Shown in pieces: positions 35,801 through 50,800 of a stretch of DNA of 64,000 bases. Source of the DNA: Fragum whitleyi (lineage: Eukaryota > Mollusca > Bivalvia > Cardiida > Cardiidae); assembly GCA_948146395.1 (NCBI GenBank), contig OX411543.1:59449689-59513688 (forward strand), in the 5' to 3' direction. A program made the translations under genes and the position numbers. The notes beneath the pieces were generated by a model. It made no database searches and was not told the DNA's origin. It saw only the letters and a program-made list of their open reading frames with translations. Each line of letters opens with the position of its first letter. Positions within the stretch are counted from its first letter, which is position 1.

Positions 35801-38800
35801 GTTGTCTATTTCTTTGTAGCTGTCCTCATGTTTTTGAGTAAATATTGAAACATTTTCTGGATTAAGCTACACAAGATATGTGACCAGTCAAGTGAAAAGG
35901 GACCATCTAAGAACACCGTAAAATCAATATTTGAAAAAGAGATTGCCTCTAGTAAAGGACAATCAGAGGTCCTTTTTCAAAAACTATTCCATAGGAAGTA
36001 GATTGATTATTCTAGATTCAGAAAATTAGTGAAGTGTGAAAAGTTTCAACCCTAGTCAGTCTGCGCAGTCGGCCTAGGGTCGACACTGTACACACTACCC
36101 AGATAATCCCTTTTTGTGTGATGGATCACATTATACCTTTTGGTATCAACTTTCATAAAAGTATTGAAGACTGTTTAAAACAGTCTTCAATTCTTCTTTA
36201 AAAGTGATCCCCTGAGGGTCATGAGGTCTCACATCAGAATGTTTTGAGAGTCCCAGCCCTTTATTTAAGGGCCTCAGACTCACAAAAGCTGCATCCCTTA
36301 AAACCCTAGTCTATTCTCTCTAACAAAGCAAGGGTAAGTCATGCACAGCTTAAGAATGGTTTAAGTCAAGAGATTTGATTTCACATAGAAGTAAATGTAC
36401 CTCTAATTTTGTAACTTGTGATTTATACTCCTGTGCTTTAGTCCTGATGAACTGTGTTTCCCTGGCATTACTTTTGATCTGGGCATGTTCTTCTTCTGAC
36501 TTCATTTCTAGATCTTCAAGGGCCCTTAAAGAGTTAAAATATTAATATTAACCTTTCTCATCATTTCAGAATTGTAGAAAGGTCTAGTTTAATAGACACG
36601 AATGGGATTACAAGGAAAAGAGGGTCAATTTGGAGTGAAACCATCTTATATTATGGCAAAACAAAGGGACCAGAGTGGCTTGTAATCACTGAATAATATA
36701 AACTTATTTATAGTTGTCTTTGAAAGGATAATGAACCAAAGTTGAAATAATGCTTTGGACTCTATATTCCACAACATAAACATTCTGACTGATTTTCAAT
36801 TTGATTGGGCTAAAAATGAGGCCACTAGAGTGACCCCAGTTCAACCAAATTTCAAACCCATCAAAGATTTCATCAAGACAACCAATCTGACCCAATGTCA
36901 GGCTGATCTGACAAAAAATGTGACCTCTAGAATGAATATGAGGTTTTTCTAAGATTTGACCCCATGACCTAATTCTTTACTCCAGTTCACCCAATTTTGA
37001 ACTCTTCCTTCCAAGACGTCATAAAGGCAATCTTTCTGACCAAATTTCATGTTGGTCTGTCAAAAAGTGGTCTCTAGAGTGAATACAAGGTTTGTCTATG
37101 ATTTGACCTTAAAACCCAGTTTTGGACCCCATTGACCAAACTTGTCCAAAATTTCATTTTCATTAAGACAACCTTTCTGACCAATTTTGAGGTTGATCCA
37201 TCAAAAAATTTGACCTCTATAGTGCATACTAGGTACTTCTAAGATTTGACTCAGTTTTTGGCTGAAGTTGACCCAATTTCGAGCTCATCCTGAGCTCATT
37301 AAGACAATATTCTGACCATTTTTCTGGTTTATTGGGCAAAAAATGTGGCTTCTAGATTGCAAACAAGGTTTTTCAAAAATTTGACAATGTGACCTAGTTT
37401 TTAATCCAAGTAGAGCCATTTTGAACTTCTCCAAGATTTCATCAAGACAATCATTCTGATCAATTTTTAGGCTGATGATGGGGAAAATAATGTTGCCTCT
37501 AGGATGCATTCAAGGTTTTTTAAGATTTGACCCTTTGACCTAGTTTTGACCCCTGTTGACATAATTTCGAACTTGTCTGAAATTTCATTCGAACTTGACC
37601 AAAACTTCATTAGGATAATCAACATGACAGATTTTCACATTGGTCTGGCAAAAAATGTGGCCACTAGAGTGCATACAAGGTAAGTGTTGACGACACATGG
37701 CGCAAGACGTACAACAGACATCCACCTTACCACAAAAGCTCACCTTCAGCACTTCAAGTGACTATGTACTTAGGTGAGCTAAACTAGAGGCGCTTGAGCG
37801 CCTGATTCACTCCACAGGCCTGAATATCCAAATAATGACTATTAGAGGATGATAAAGCTGTTTAAATGAGAATTAAAGTGAATGAATGAGTGAATGTTTA
37901 TTTCAAGTAAATAAGGGTCATACGCTGAAATATTTCTGCATAAAAAACTAATGATCAGTGAATAACAAAATTGACCTCTACCTGTTACACAAATATTTTT
38001 CATTGAATCACAATAATTTTGTGCAGTCTGATAATGGGTCACCCAAGGATCATTCTAGTGACATTTTGTTAAAATCCAAATATAAGAATTTCAAAACTAA
38101 CAGAATATTACTGCACAATATACTGGTGTTGGTCTGCAAAATTTTGATTGTAGATCTTTCCACTTTTAATTAAACACTACTAAAAGATGTTACTTCACAA
38201 TTGTTTGTCATCAAAACAAAATTCTAACTAATGATAGTAAGAAGTAAAATATTCAATCCAATATATTTATTTTATTCTGCCCAATGCCTTAGAGTGCAGT
38301 AAACTCAACTCTTTCTACCCCACTCTGAATGTCAGGAGGTCAGAACATCATTTTACACTCTGTGCAGATTCACCCTTCGTTCAACTAAACTCACCAATTC
38401 TGAGTGGGTATTCTCAGGCTACTTATTTCAACTAATGTTTCTATACATTTGAATTTCAACAAAGGTTTTGTTCCTTCTAATCTATAACCATTACACCTAT
38501 TAAATTTAACAAGTCTAGAAAAATTCATCATTGAGAAGATACCAAAAGGGTGATCAAATATTCACTTTATATGTTATAATACCCTCTACCAATAAAAAAA
38601 AAATATGCTGTACATTTAATCAAATATTTCTTTGCAGACTGATACAACTTCACAGAAATAAAATTTCCATGATATCTAATCCATCTGTTTAACCTTTCAG
38701 GATAGTTTGTTTTACCCTATATATGAAGAAATGACCTCTGCCCATAAAAGACATATTCTTGATCTGATCACAATACTTTTTAATAGACTGATAAAGGATC

Positions 38801-41800
38801 ACTAAAGAATCATTCTAGTAACATTTGGTTGATATCTATCAGTTAGGTTCTGAGAAAATGATTTTCAAAGTTTACACTATATAACATATAGGGAAATGAC
38901 CTCCGCACATAAAATATATATTTTTTATCCGATCACAATGATTTTTGCTATACTGATAAAGGGTCACTCAAGTATCATTCATGTAAATTTGATTGATATC
39001 TATCGATTAGATTCTGAGAAAATGATTTTCAAAGTTTTCACTATATATCATATAGAGAAATGACCTCCGCCCATAAAATACATATTTTACATCTGCTCAC
39101 AATGATTTTTTGTAGGCTGATAGAGGGCCCCTCAAGAATAATTCATGTAAAGTTTGGTAAATATCCATCAATTAGTTCCTGAGAAAAGCCACCTATTACC
39201 ATATATGGAAATTAGCCACGCCCACTACAGCCATGATTTTCAACCGATTAAAAATCTTTGAAGGAATCTGATAGAGGGTCACCCAAGGAACATTCCTGTG
39301 AAATTTGATTGGAATCCATCCAGTACTTTATGAGGAGAAGATTTTTAAAGTAAAAGTTTATGGACGGACGGACAGACGGACGCATGCACGAACACCTCGC
39401 CATGACAATAGCCCGCTGGCCTTTCGGCCACTTTCAACTATATTTCAGTCATATTGCAGAAGCTGGAGCATCTAACAATAGATTCCTGGTATACTTTACT
39501 AACATTACATCCTTTCCTAGCCTCCAGCTGCTATCCTACATAGGTATGCAATTATTGACCCATTGGTGGAAGAATGTTGAAATAGTCAGAAAGAATGAGT
39601 GCCACCGTCAGGGATCGAACCCGGGACCTCTAGATTGACAATCTGACATGCTACCAACTGCGCCATGTAATGGAAGGATGGGGGGACAGATGATAAAACC
39701 ATATTTTCCAACAAATCAGGGAGCATAAGTCATTCCACACCATCCAACTTTTTTATAGCCCTGGTAATAAAAATTTCCGACAACTTTGTGATAAATGAAT
39801 CATTTGCTTGTTAAATCCATTTCTTCTTTGCAATACTTTATTCCCAAAAGACAAAGGTTTTAAAATTTTTGTTGCAATAACACTGGCTTTTTGAAATGGG
39901 TTTAAACTGATATGAAATCTGAACGTCAGCCAGGCTCCCATACTTTGTGAGAGCCCCATGCTTCAGCACAGCCGTCTTCTTTTTTTCTATCAAATCTGTC
40001 AATATCTTCTTTTCAGCTCTTCTTGCCTCTTCTACTTTCCTGGTCTCACTTTCTAGTTGTTGGAACGCAAGAATAAAGCTGCAAAATGATACAAATACTT
40101 CAGGGCCCAAAATTATTATTTTTCGTGCTCAATTTCTAAAATTAAGAATTTAAATATATGAATGAATATAAAAGATATTATTAACTAGAACTGTCGCAAA
40201 GCGGACTAATATCCTCCACAGGCGCTTTGTCAAATTGTAAGTGATATAAGTGCAGGATGTGTTTGTTACAAACATTGAGGTCATAAGCAATATTAGCATT
40301 ATATTTCATGATTCTAGGTCACTTGGTTCTCGAGTTAGAGTCCGGAAACCAAAATTGAACAAAGGCTGACTGTGACCTTAACCTTTGACCTATGTGACTC
40401 AAAACCAATAGGGCACTTCCTTGGGTCAAAAGCTGTATTTGTATGAAGTTTCATGATTCTAGGTCACTTGGTTCTCCACTTGGAGTCTGGAAACGAAAAA
40501 GTCTAATGACGGACCGACAGACGGATGGACAGACAAACAGATCTAGACATGGTGAAACCAATAAACCCCCCTCTACTTTGTAGGTGGGGTGTATAATAAG
40601 TTCAGAGCTATTTCAATTAAACTAGCACAAATCCTATACAGTTGGTACTCAATTCAATTGTCTCATTGAAACAATTCAAATGAGTATCCACAGCAAAGGA
40701 TTTCATTGAGAAATAAAGATTTCAAATTGGCATCACCGCCTCTTATCATGACCTCTGTAAGCCATTATTTATTAAAACTATCTAGCATTGTCTTTAATGT
40801 TCATACATTTATAATAGTATTTCAAAAGAATTACAGCAAGTTGAAATTTGAGATAATTCTCAGTTGATCATGAGGGAAGTTCTATAATCTCAGGCCCTGG
40901 ACCTTCTTTTATTCAAAACATTAACCCTTTCTTGTTGTTATTATAAGAATTTTTATTTTCTATCCATGGTATTTTCTTTCTCACAGCATTATTAAAATTA
41001 TAAATTTCTTATTACAGACAATTTCTTCTCTTCCCATTTTTTAGTGAAATCACAGACATACACTAGAGCTGCTTTAGCAGCTGATTTGCTCCTCAGGCCT
41101 GAATTGACTGATATGATAAGAATATCAGTGAATGAATGAATTAATTAATTACTTTTTATTTCAAGTAAATTAGTGTTTTTTTAAGTGTCACAGGCTGAAA
41201 TATTTCTGCAAAGAAAAATTCTAGATGAATAACATATAGAGAAATGACCTCTGCCTGTTAATTACATATTTTCATCTGATCACCATAATTTTGAGCAGTC
41301 TGACAAAGGGTCACCAAGGGAACATTCCATTTAAATTTGGTTGATATCCAGCTGTTAGATTCTGAGAAAATGATTTTCAAAGTTTCCATTATACAACAAA
41401 ATATATAGAGAAATGACCTCCGCCCATAAAAGACTTATTTTTGTAAATTCACATTTTTTGTAGACTGATAAAAGATCACTAAGGATCATTCTAGTGAAAA
41501 TAGGTTGATATCCATCAGTGAGATTCTGAAAAAAATAATTTTTAAAGTTTCCACTATAATAACATACAGAGAAATGACCCCTGTCCAGAAAAGAAATATT
41601 TTTCATCTGATCACAATCATTATTTGAAGATTGATAAAGGGTCACCAAAGATCATTCATGTAAATTTTAAATAGTATCCATCAATTAGATTCTGAGAAAA
41701 GTCACTTTTTACCATATTTGGAAATTAGCCAAGCTCATTCATCCATGTTTTTCATTAAATCAAAATTTCTTTAAACAAATTTCAAAGAGTGTCACCCAAG

Positions 41801-44800
41801 GATCGTTCCTGTGAAGTTTGGTTTAAATTTATCTAGCAGTTTCTAAGGAGAAGATTTTTAAAGAAAAAGTTATCGACCGGATGCATAGACATACCGATGC
41901 ATGACAGATACAGCACCATGACAATAGCCCAAATGGCCTTTGGCCAGTTGAGCTAAAAACCAAGATTTTTAAAAGGTTAAAATGCATGAAAAGATAATGA
42001 AAATACACTCAGAAATCTAAATAGTGTACTGTAAATCATTAAATAATGTCTTTATCATTTTAAGTTTAAAATATAATACCAAACTACTTATACAACTAGA
42101 CTGTTGCAAAGCAGACTAATACCCCCTTACAAGTGCTTGTCAATAATAAAAAGCCATTTTCCATCAAAGGGCCATAACTCTATCAACAAGAGGGCCATTG
42201 GCCCTTAAACGCTCACCTGATGCATGGCTTAACAAAAGTCAAAGATTTCAAGAAGTTAACATTTCAGACAAATATGTTGCCTCTAAAGTACTAAAAAAAG
42301 TGTTTGACCCTCTATCAAACTCGTGTAAGATTTCAAGACAAACATACTGACCAAAATAAATAATTTTCAATCAAAGAGTGCACACAAGGATTTTATTAAA
42401 ATAGACCCGCTGATCTCATTTTGGGCCCAACTTGACCCAATTTCAAACTAAACCTAGGTTTCATTCAAACATTCTGACGAAGTTTCAAGATATTTGAGTA
42501 AACAAGGTTTTTCTAAGATTTGACCCCTTGACCCCATTTTTGACCCCACTTGACCCAATTTCAAACTTGACTGAGATTCGATGGAGACAAACATTCTGAC
42601 CAAGTTTCAAGACATTTGGGCCAAAAATGTGGCCTCTAGAGTGCACACATGGTTTTTCTAAGATTTGACCCCATTTATGACCCCACTTGACCCAATTTCA
42701 TACTTAACCAAGATTTGATGTTGACACACATTCTGACCAATTTTTAAGACATTTGAGCCAAAAATATGGTCTCTAGAGTGCACACAAGGTTTTTCTAAGA
42801 TTTGACCCCTTGACCCATTTTTGACCCCACTTGACCTAATTTCGAACTTGACTGAGATTTGATGGAGACAAACACTGTGGCCAAGTTTCAAGCCATTTGA
42901 GCCAAAAATGTGGCTTCTAGAGTGCACACAGGTTTTTCTAAAATTTGACCCCTTGACCCCAATTTTGACCCCACTTGACCCATTTTCGAACTTGATCGAG
43001 ATTTGATGGAGACAAACATTCTGACAAAGTTTCAAGACAATTGGATCAAAAATGAGGTTTCTAGAGTGCACACAAGGTTTTTCTAAGATTTGAGCCCTTG
43101 ACCCCATTTTTGACCCCACTTGATCCTAATCCGAACTTGATCGAGATTTGATGAAGACAAATATTCTGACCAAGTTTTATGACATTTGGGCCAAAAATGT
43201 GGCCTCTAGATTGTACACAAGGTTTTTCTAAGATTTGACCCCTTGACCCCATTTTTGACCCCACGTGACCTAATTTCGAACTTGACTGAGATTTGATGGA
43301 GACAAACATTGTGACCAAGTTTCAAGACATTTGGGCCAACAAGAGGGCCATAGTGGCCCTTAATCGCTCACCTGAGTGAATTGTCCAAAACACATTTCAA
43401 GTAGGATTTGAAAAGTTTTTTTGACTAATTTTTAAGCAAGAAAACCTTGTCTTTTATCACAATAATTATTTTGACCAAATTCTAAGTTGATTGGGCAAAA
43501 AAGTGAAAACCAGGGTGCATACACTGTTTTTCTAAGATTTGACCCAGGGACCTTGTTTCTGACCCGCCTTGCCCAAATTTCAAACTGGACTGAGCTTTTA
43601 TCAAGACAATCATTCATACCAAATATTAGGTTGATCCAGCAAAAAATGTGTCCTCTAGAGTGCATACAAGGGTTTTCTAGAGAGAGCTTCGGAAACATTC
43701 ACGGTGGACAATGAGGAAACTTTCGGCTTACTATTCCTATCATTCTGATAAAAAGGAACTGATTTATATTTTGTTGATTTTATAAATCTATCTGTCATCG
43801 AATAAAAACGTATCAAAAAGTTAGCGTCTTCAATGCGACGCATTTTTTTTATCCAAGAATGAAGGGTTATCTACACAGTCGTCGGAATACAACAGGCTGC
43901 CATAGGGATTACAAGAGGGCCATAGTGGCCCTTAATCGCTCACCTGAGTGAATTGTCCAAAACACATTTCAAGTAGGATTTGAAAAGTTTTTTTGACTAA
44001 TTTTTAAGCAAGAAAACCTTGTCTTTTATCACAATAATTATTTTGACCAAATTCTAAGTTGATTGGGCAAAAAAGTGAAAACCAGGGTGCATACACTGTT
44101 TTTCTAAGATTTGACCCAGGGACCTTGTTTCTGACCCGCCTTGCCCAAATTTCAAACTGGACTGAGCTTTTATCAAGACAATCATTCATACCAAATATTA
44201 GGTTGATCCAGCAAAAAATGTGTCCTCTAGAGTGCATACAAGGGTTTTCTAAGATTTGACCCCATGACCTAGTTTTTGACCCCACTTGACAAAGTTTTAA
44301 ACTTGTCTGAGATTTTATTTTAAGACAATCATTCTGACCAAATTTCAGGTTGATCTGACCAAAAGTGTGACCTCTAAAGTGCATACAAGGTTTTTCTAAG
44401 ATTTGACCCTGTGACCTAGTTTTTGACCCCACTTGACCCAATTACAAACTTGTCCGAGATTTTAACAAGACAATCATTCTGACCAAATATCAGGTTGATC
44501 TGACCAAAAATGTGACCTCTAGAGTGCATACAAGGTTTTTCTAAGATTTGACCCTGTGACCTAGTTTTTGACCCCACTTGACCCAATTTCGAACTTGTCT
44601 GAGATTTTATCAAGACAATCATTCTGACCAAATTTCAGGTTGACTGGGCCAAAAATGTGACCTCTAGAATACATACAAGGTTTTTCTAAGATTTGACCCT
44701 GTGACCTAGTTTTTGACCCCACTTGACCCAATTTCAAACTCCTTTGAGATTTTATCAAGACAATCCTTCTGACCAAATTTCAGGTTGATTGGGCAAAATA

Positions 44801-47800
44801 TGTGACCTCTAGAATGCATACAAGGTTTTTCTAAGATTTGACCCTGTGACCTAATTTTTGACCCCACTTGACCCAATTTCGAACTTGTCCGAGATTTTAT
44901 TAAGACAATCATTCTGACCAAATTTCAGGTTGATTGGGCAAAAAATGTGACCTCTAGAATGCATACAAGGTTTTTCTAAGATTTGACCCCGTGACCTAGT
45001 TTTTGACCCCACTTGACCCAATTACAAACTTGTCCGATGTTTTATCAAGACAATCATTCTGACCAAATTTCAGGTTGATCTGACCAAAAATGTGACCTCT
45101 AGAGTGCATACAAGGTTTTTCTAAGATTTGACCCTGTGACCTAGTTTTTGACCCCACTTGACCCAATTTCAAACTCCTTTGAGATTTTATCAAGACAATC
45201 CTTCTGACCAAATTTCAGGTTGATTGGGCAAAATATGTGACCTCTAGAATGCATACAAGGTTTTTCTAAGATTTGACCCTGTGACCTAGTTTTAGACCCC
45301 ACTTGACCCAATTACAAACTCATTAGAGATTTTATCAAGACAATCATTCTGACCAAATTTCAGGTTGATCTGACCAAAAATGTGACTTTAGAGTGCATAC
45401 AAGGTTTTTCTAAGATTTGACCCTGTGACCTAGTTTTTGACCCCACTTGACCCAATTTCGAACTTGTTCGAGATTTTATCAAGACAATCATTCTGACCAA
45501 ATTTCAGGTTGATCTGAACAAAAATGTGACCACTAGAGTGCATACAAGATTTTTCTAAGATTTGACCCCGTGACCTAGTTTTTGACCCCACTTGACCCAA
45601 TTTCGAACTTGTCCGAGATTTTATCAAGACAATCATTCTGACCAAATTTCAGGTTGATTGGGCAAAAAATGTGACCTCTAGAATGCATACAAGGTTTTTC
45701 TAAGATTTGACCCTGTGACCTAGTTTTTGACCCCACTTGACCCAATTTCAAACTCCTTTGAGATTTTATCAAGACAATCCTTCTGACCAAATTTCAGGTT
45801 GATTGGGCAAAAAATGTGACCTCTAGAATGCATACAAGGTTTTTCTAAGATTTGACCCTGTGACCTAGTTTTTGACCCCACTTGACCCAATTTCGAACTT
45901 GTCCAAGATTTTATCAAGACAATCATTCTGACCAAATTTCAGGTTGATCTGAACAAAAATGTGACCACTAGAGTGCATACAAGATTTTTCTAAGATTTGA
46001 CCCCGTGACCTAGTTTTTGACCCCACTTGACCCAATTTCGAACTTGTCCGAGATTTTATCAAGACAATCATTCTGACCAAATTTCAGGTTGATCTGAACA
46101 AAAATGTGACCACTAGAGTGCATACAAGATTTTTCTAAGATTTGACCCCGTGACCTAGTTTTTGACCCCACTTGACCCAATTTCGAACTTGTCCGAGATT
46201 TTATCAAGACAATCATTCTGACCAAATTTCATGTTGATTGGGCAAAAAATGTGGCCTCTAGAGTGCATACAAGGTAAATGTTGACGACACACGTCACACG
46301 ACACACGACGGACGCTGGACGACGGACGACGTACGACGGACGACGGACATCCACCTAACCACAAAAGCTCACCTTGAGCACTTCGTGCTCAGGTGAGCTA
46401 AAAATGTGGCTTCTAGAGTGCACACAATGTGTTTCTAAGATTTGACCCCTTGACCCAAATTTTGACCCCACTTGGCCCATTTTCGAACTTGATCGAGATT
46501 AAATGGAGACAAACATTCTGACAAGGTTTCAAGACAATTGGACCAAAAATGTGGTTTCTAGAGTGCACACATGGTTTTTCTAAGATTTGACCCCTTGACC
46601 CCATTTTTGACCCCACTTGACCCAATTCCAAACTTGATCGAGATTTGATGGAGACAAACATTCTGACCAAGTTTCAAAGCATTTGGACCAAAAATGTGGC
46701 CTCTAGAGTGCACACAAGGTTTTTCAAAGATTTGACCCCTTGACCCCATTTTGACCCACTTGACCCAATTTCGAACTTTACTGAGATTTGATGGAGCCAA
46801 ACATTGTGACCAAGTTTCAAGACATTTGGGCAAAAAATGTGGCTTCTAGAGTGCACACAAGGTTTTTCTAAGATTTGACCCCTTGACCCCAATTTTGACC
46901 CCACTTGACCCAATTTCGAACTTGATCAAGATTAAATGGAGACAAACATTCTAACAAAGTTTCAAGACAATTGGACCAAAAATGTGGTTTCTAGAGTGCA
47001 CACATGGTTTTTCTAAGATTTGAGCCCTTGACCCCATTTTACCCCACTTGATCCTAAACCGAACTTGATCGAGATTTGATGAAGACAAATATTTTGACCT
47101 AGTTTTATGACATTTGGGCCAAAAATGTGGCCTCTAGAGTGTACACAAGGTTTTTCTACGATTTGACCCCTTGACCCCATTTTTGACCCCACATGACCTA
47201 ATTTCGAACTTGACTGAGATTTGATGGAGACAAACATTGTGACAAAGTTTCAAGACATTTGGTCCAAAAATTTGGCTTCTAGAGTGCACACAATGTTTTT
47301 CTAAGATTTGACCCCTTGACCCCAATTTTGACCCCACTTGGCCCATTTTCGAACTTGATCGAGATTAAATGGAGACAAACATTCTGACAAAGTTTCAAGA
47401 CAATTGGACCAAAAATGTGGTTTCTAGAGTGCACACATGGTTTTTCTAAGATTTGACCCCTTGACCCCATTTTTGACCCCACTTGACCCAATTCCGAACT
47501 TGATCGATATTTGATGGAGACAAACATTCTGACCAAGTTTCAAAGCATTTGGACCAAAAATGTGGCCTCTAGAGTGCACACAAGGTTTTTCTAAGATTTG
47601 ACCCCTTGACCCCATTTTTGACCCCACTTGACCTAATTTCGAACTTGACTGAGATTTGATGGAGACAAACATTGTGACCAAGTTTCAAAACATTTGGGCC
47701 AAAAATGTGGCTTCTAGAGTGCACACAATGTTTTTCTAAGATTTGACCCCTTGACCCCAATTTTGACCCCACTTGACCCAATTTCGAACTTGATCAAGAT

Positions 47801-50800
47801 TAAATGGAGACAAACATTCTAACAAAGTTTCAAGACAATTGGACCAAAAATGTGGTTTCTAGAGTGCACACATGGTTTTTCTAAGATTTGATCCCTTGAC
47901 CCCAATTTTGACCCCACTTGACCCAATTCCGAACTTGATCGAGATTTGATGGAGACAAACATTCTGACGAAGTTTCAAAGCATTTGGACCAAAAATGTGG
48001 CCTCTAGAGTGCACACAAGGTTTTTCTAAGATTTGACCCCTTGACCCCATTTTTGACCCAACTTGACCCAATTTCGAACTTGACCGAGAGTTGATGGAGA
48101 CGAACATTGTGACCAAGTTTCAAGACATTTGGGCCAAAACTATGGCCTCTAGAGTGCACACAAGATGTTGACGGACGACTGGATGACCGGACAACCGGAT
48201 GACAGGACGACGGACACAGCGCGATCACAATAGCTCACCTTGAGCACTTCGTGCTCAGGTGAGCTAAAAATAAATGGATTTTAACCAAAATCTCATGTGC
48301 AAATCTCTGCTTGATACTGATCACATCTGTAAGGTTTGAATGAAATCTGCCAATTTGTTGCTGAGAAATTGAGCAGACACGAAAAAGCTACAGACGGACC
48401 GACTGACGGGCTGGACTACAAGCACACTCCTATATACCCCCAAAACATGGTTTTGGGGATATAAAAAACAAAAGGGCCATAGTGGCCCTAAATCGCTCAC
48501 CTGAATGAACTGTCAAAAATTGTTTAAATTAGATTTAGAAAGGATAATGAATTCTTACCAAATTTCAGGTCGATTGGGCAAAAAATGATGCCTCTACGAT
48601 CATTACAAGGTTTTTCTAAGAATTGACCCTGTGACCTTATTTTTGACCCCACTTGACCAAATTTCAAAGTTGACCTAGATTTCATCAAGATGATCATTCT
48701 GACCAATTTTCAGGTTGATCTGGCAAAAAATATGGCTTCTAGAGTGTCTACAAGGTTTTTCTAATATTTGACCCTGTGACCTCATATTTGACACCACTTG
48801 ACCCAATTTCGAACTTGTCCTAGATTTCATCAAGACAATCATTCTGACCAAATTTCAGGTTGATTGGGCAATAAATTTGGCTTCTAGAGTGTCTACAAGG
48901 TTTTTCTAAGATTTGACCCTGTGACCTAGTTTTTGACCCCACTTGACCCAATTTTGAACTTGTCCGAGATTTTATCACGACAATCATTCAGGCTAAATTT
49001 CAGGTTGATTGGGCAAAAAATATGGCCTCTAGAGTGCATACAAGGTTTTTCTAAGATTTGACCCTGTGACCTAGTTTTTGACCCCACTTTACCAAATTTC
49101 GAACTCGTCCGAGATTTCATCAAGACAAACATTCTGACCAAATTTTAGATTGATTGGGCAAAAAATGTGGCCTCTAGAGTGCATACAAGGTTTTTCTAAG
49201 ATTTGACCCTGTGACCTAGCTTTTGACCCCACTTGACCCAATTTCGAACTTGTCCGAAGTTTTATCAAGACAATCATTCTGACCAAATTTCAGGTTGATT
49301 GTGCAAAAAATGTGGCCTCTAGAGTGCATACAAGGTAAATGTTGACGACGGACGACACACGACGGACGACACACGACGGACGACGAACGACGGACATCCA
49401 CCTAACCACAAAAGCTCACCTTGAGCACTTCGTGCTCAGGTGAGCTAACAAGATCTGTACAATAAGATACTCTTCCCTTCACATTTTGCCAGCCAACAAT
49501 TTGTAAGTCACTATATATTTATTGAGACTAATGATAGTATTGCACTGACCTCTCAATGTGAGAAATCACTTTACACATGTAATCTGCCCATTCCAAACAA
49601 TTTTCTCCAGTCCAAAACATTTTTCATGAGTTACCTAGTATCTGTAGCATCTTTAGTCTGGAGTATGAGAGCTAGATTAGCCAGAGTCCTTAAACTCATA
49701 ACACCAGATTGGGATAGGCTTGCTGGTGTCAGATTTAAATACTTCAAAATGGCCTCTAAACGTCTGCCTGAAATTGTATGAAAAAGGTCATATTAGCCAA
49801 ACAAGTTTAGTAGCAGGGGATTAGAATTCCCATATCAAACTCGTCCGACACAATTAATGCAATTCAGACAAGCCTTAATCTTTACAACAGTTAGTTGAAA
49901 CAATTTCTTAGTAACTAGGTGAAACTAAGTTGTAAGGAAGGTTTTTTTATCATATCTTTATATGAGACGAAAGATTTAATTGATACAGAAATGGCCGGTC
50001 TAAAATAAAAGATGTAAAAACATACTGGTAAAATATGTTATGTCCCAGAACATTGGTCTTAAATTTGCTTGTATCTTAGTTTTGTCTTTTATTTTTATCT
50101 TTTTAATTCAATCTATTTTTTGCTTTGTAGACTGCCAAATAGTTCATTATAGTCCCTTACAAAAATATGAGTGTAACAATCAATTCCAATACATTTATAT
50201 TTAATTTTTACAGCAATATCATAAACAAGGTGGCAAGTTGCCACAAGAGTTATTCTCAGGACAAAAAGGTGGACGCCGCCCAGTATCCAAAACACCACTG
50301 GTGATCACATAATACATTCTGACTATAGACGAGCGTTAAATGAAAAGGGTCACCCCCCCCCCCCACACACACACACACACAACCCCCCGAAAAAGTTAAG
50401 GGGTCAAAATAAGATATCTATAGAAGGTTGAGGGTCTGAACCCTGGTTTAAGGGTCCTGCACCACTTTTGTTTATTATTGATAATTTTCAAAATGAGTCT
50501 GACAGTCTCTCTACTCATTGATGTTTGTTTGTTCATCTCTGTCTATTTATTGTCGCTACCGTATCATATGACCATATGAGAGACACATCCAGAAGACGAT
50601 TAGTTGATACAGGGGTCATGGATAGTGCAAGGATACATGACGAAACTACTACCGAGATCTACCATGGGGAATCAAACCCATCCGATCAACGTTCAATTAT
50701 TTTGAAGCCCTGTGCTCTTCCAACTGAGCTTATTAGGCTGACTCTCACTGATGTCTCAAACACTGACAGTAAAGATGGGCTTATTGATCAATATAATTGA

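Larger units (their letters stand above)
42187..48267 (+). mobile_element. H-family element 2, interrupted by H3
   Basis: Starts CAAGAGGGCCATTGGCCC and ends GAGCACTTCGTGCTCAGG then TGAGCTAA. Its core is a tandem array of about 145-bp units, type 2 ('GTGCACACAAGG', 'GATGGAGACAAACATT'), lying in 42.4-43.3 kb and 46.4-48.17 kb. Confidence 0.72.
42095..48466 (+). mobile_element. U-family element split by H2 (outer layer of the nest)
   Basis: Left part 42095-42186 starts CTAGACTGTTGCAAAGCAG and stops at CATAACTCTATCAA. The right part 48268-48466 resumes AAATAAATGGATTTTAACC and ends with a GACGGACCGACTGACGGGC tract and CCCCAAAACATGGTTTTGGG. The two parts read as one element once H2 is removed. Confidence 0.55.

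Noticed and set aside
44252..46275. CRISPR-like regular array.
   Set aside because: The units are contiguous 145-bp repeats with no unique spacers, in a eukaryotic intron.
42658..49401. Many overlapping minus-strand frames of about 71 residues in the tandem arrays (LGQVGSK..SQGQILEKPCMHSRGH type).
   Set aside because: The unit is 145 bp, not a multiple of three, so each frame closes after about 1.5 units and recurs in a shifted frame. They arise from the repeat and have no start, splice or domain signals.
50525..50800. 91-residue plus-strand frame.
   Set aside because: Reads through a tRNA-like repeat on the opposite strand. No protein motif.
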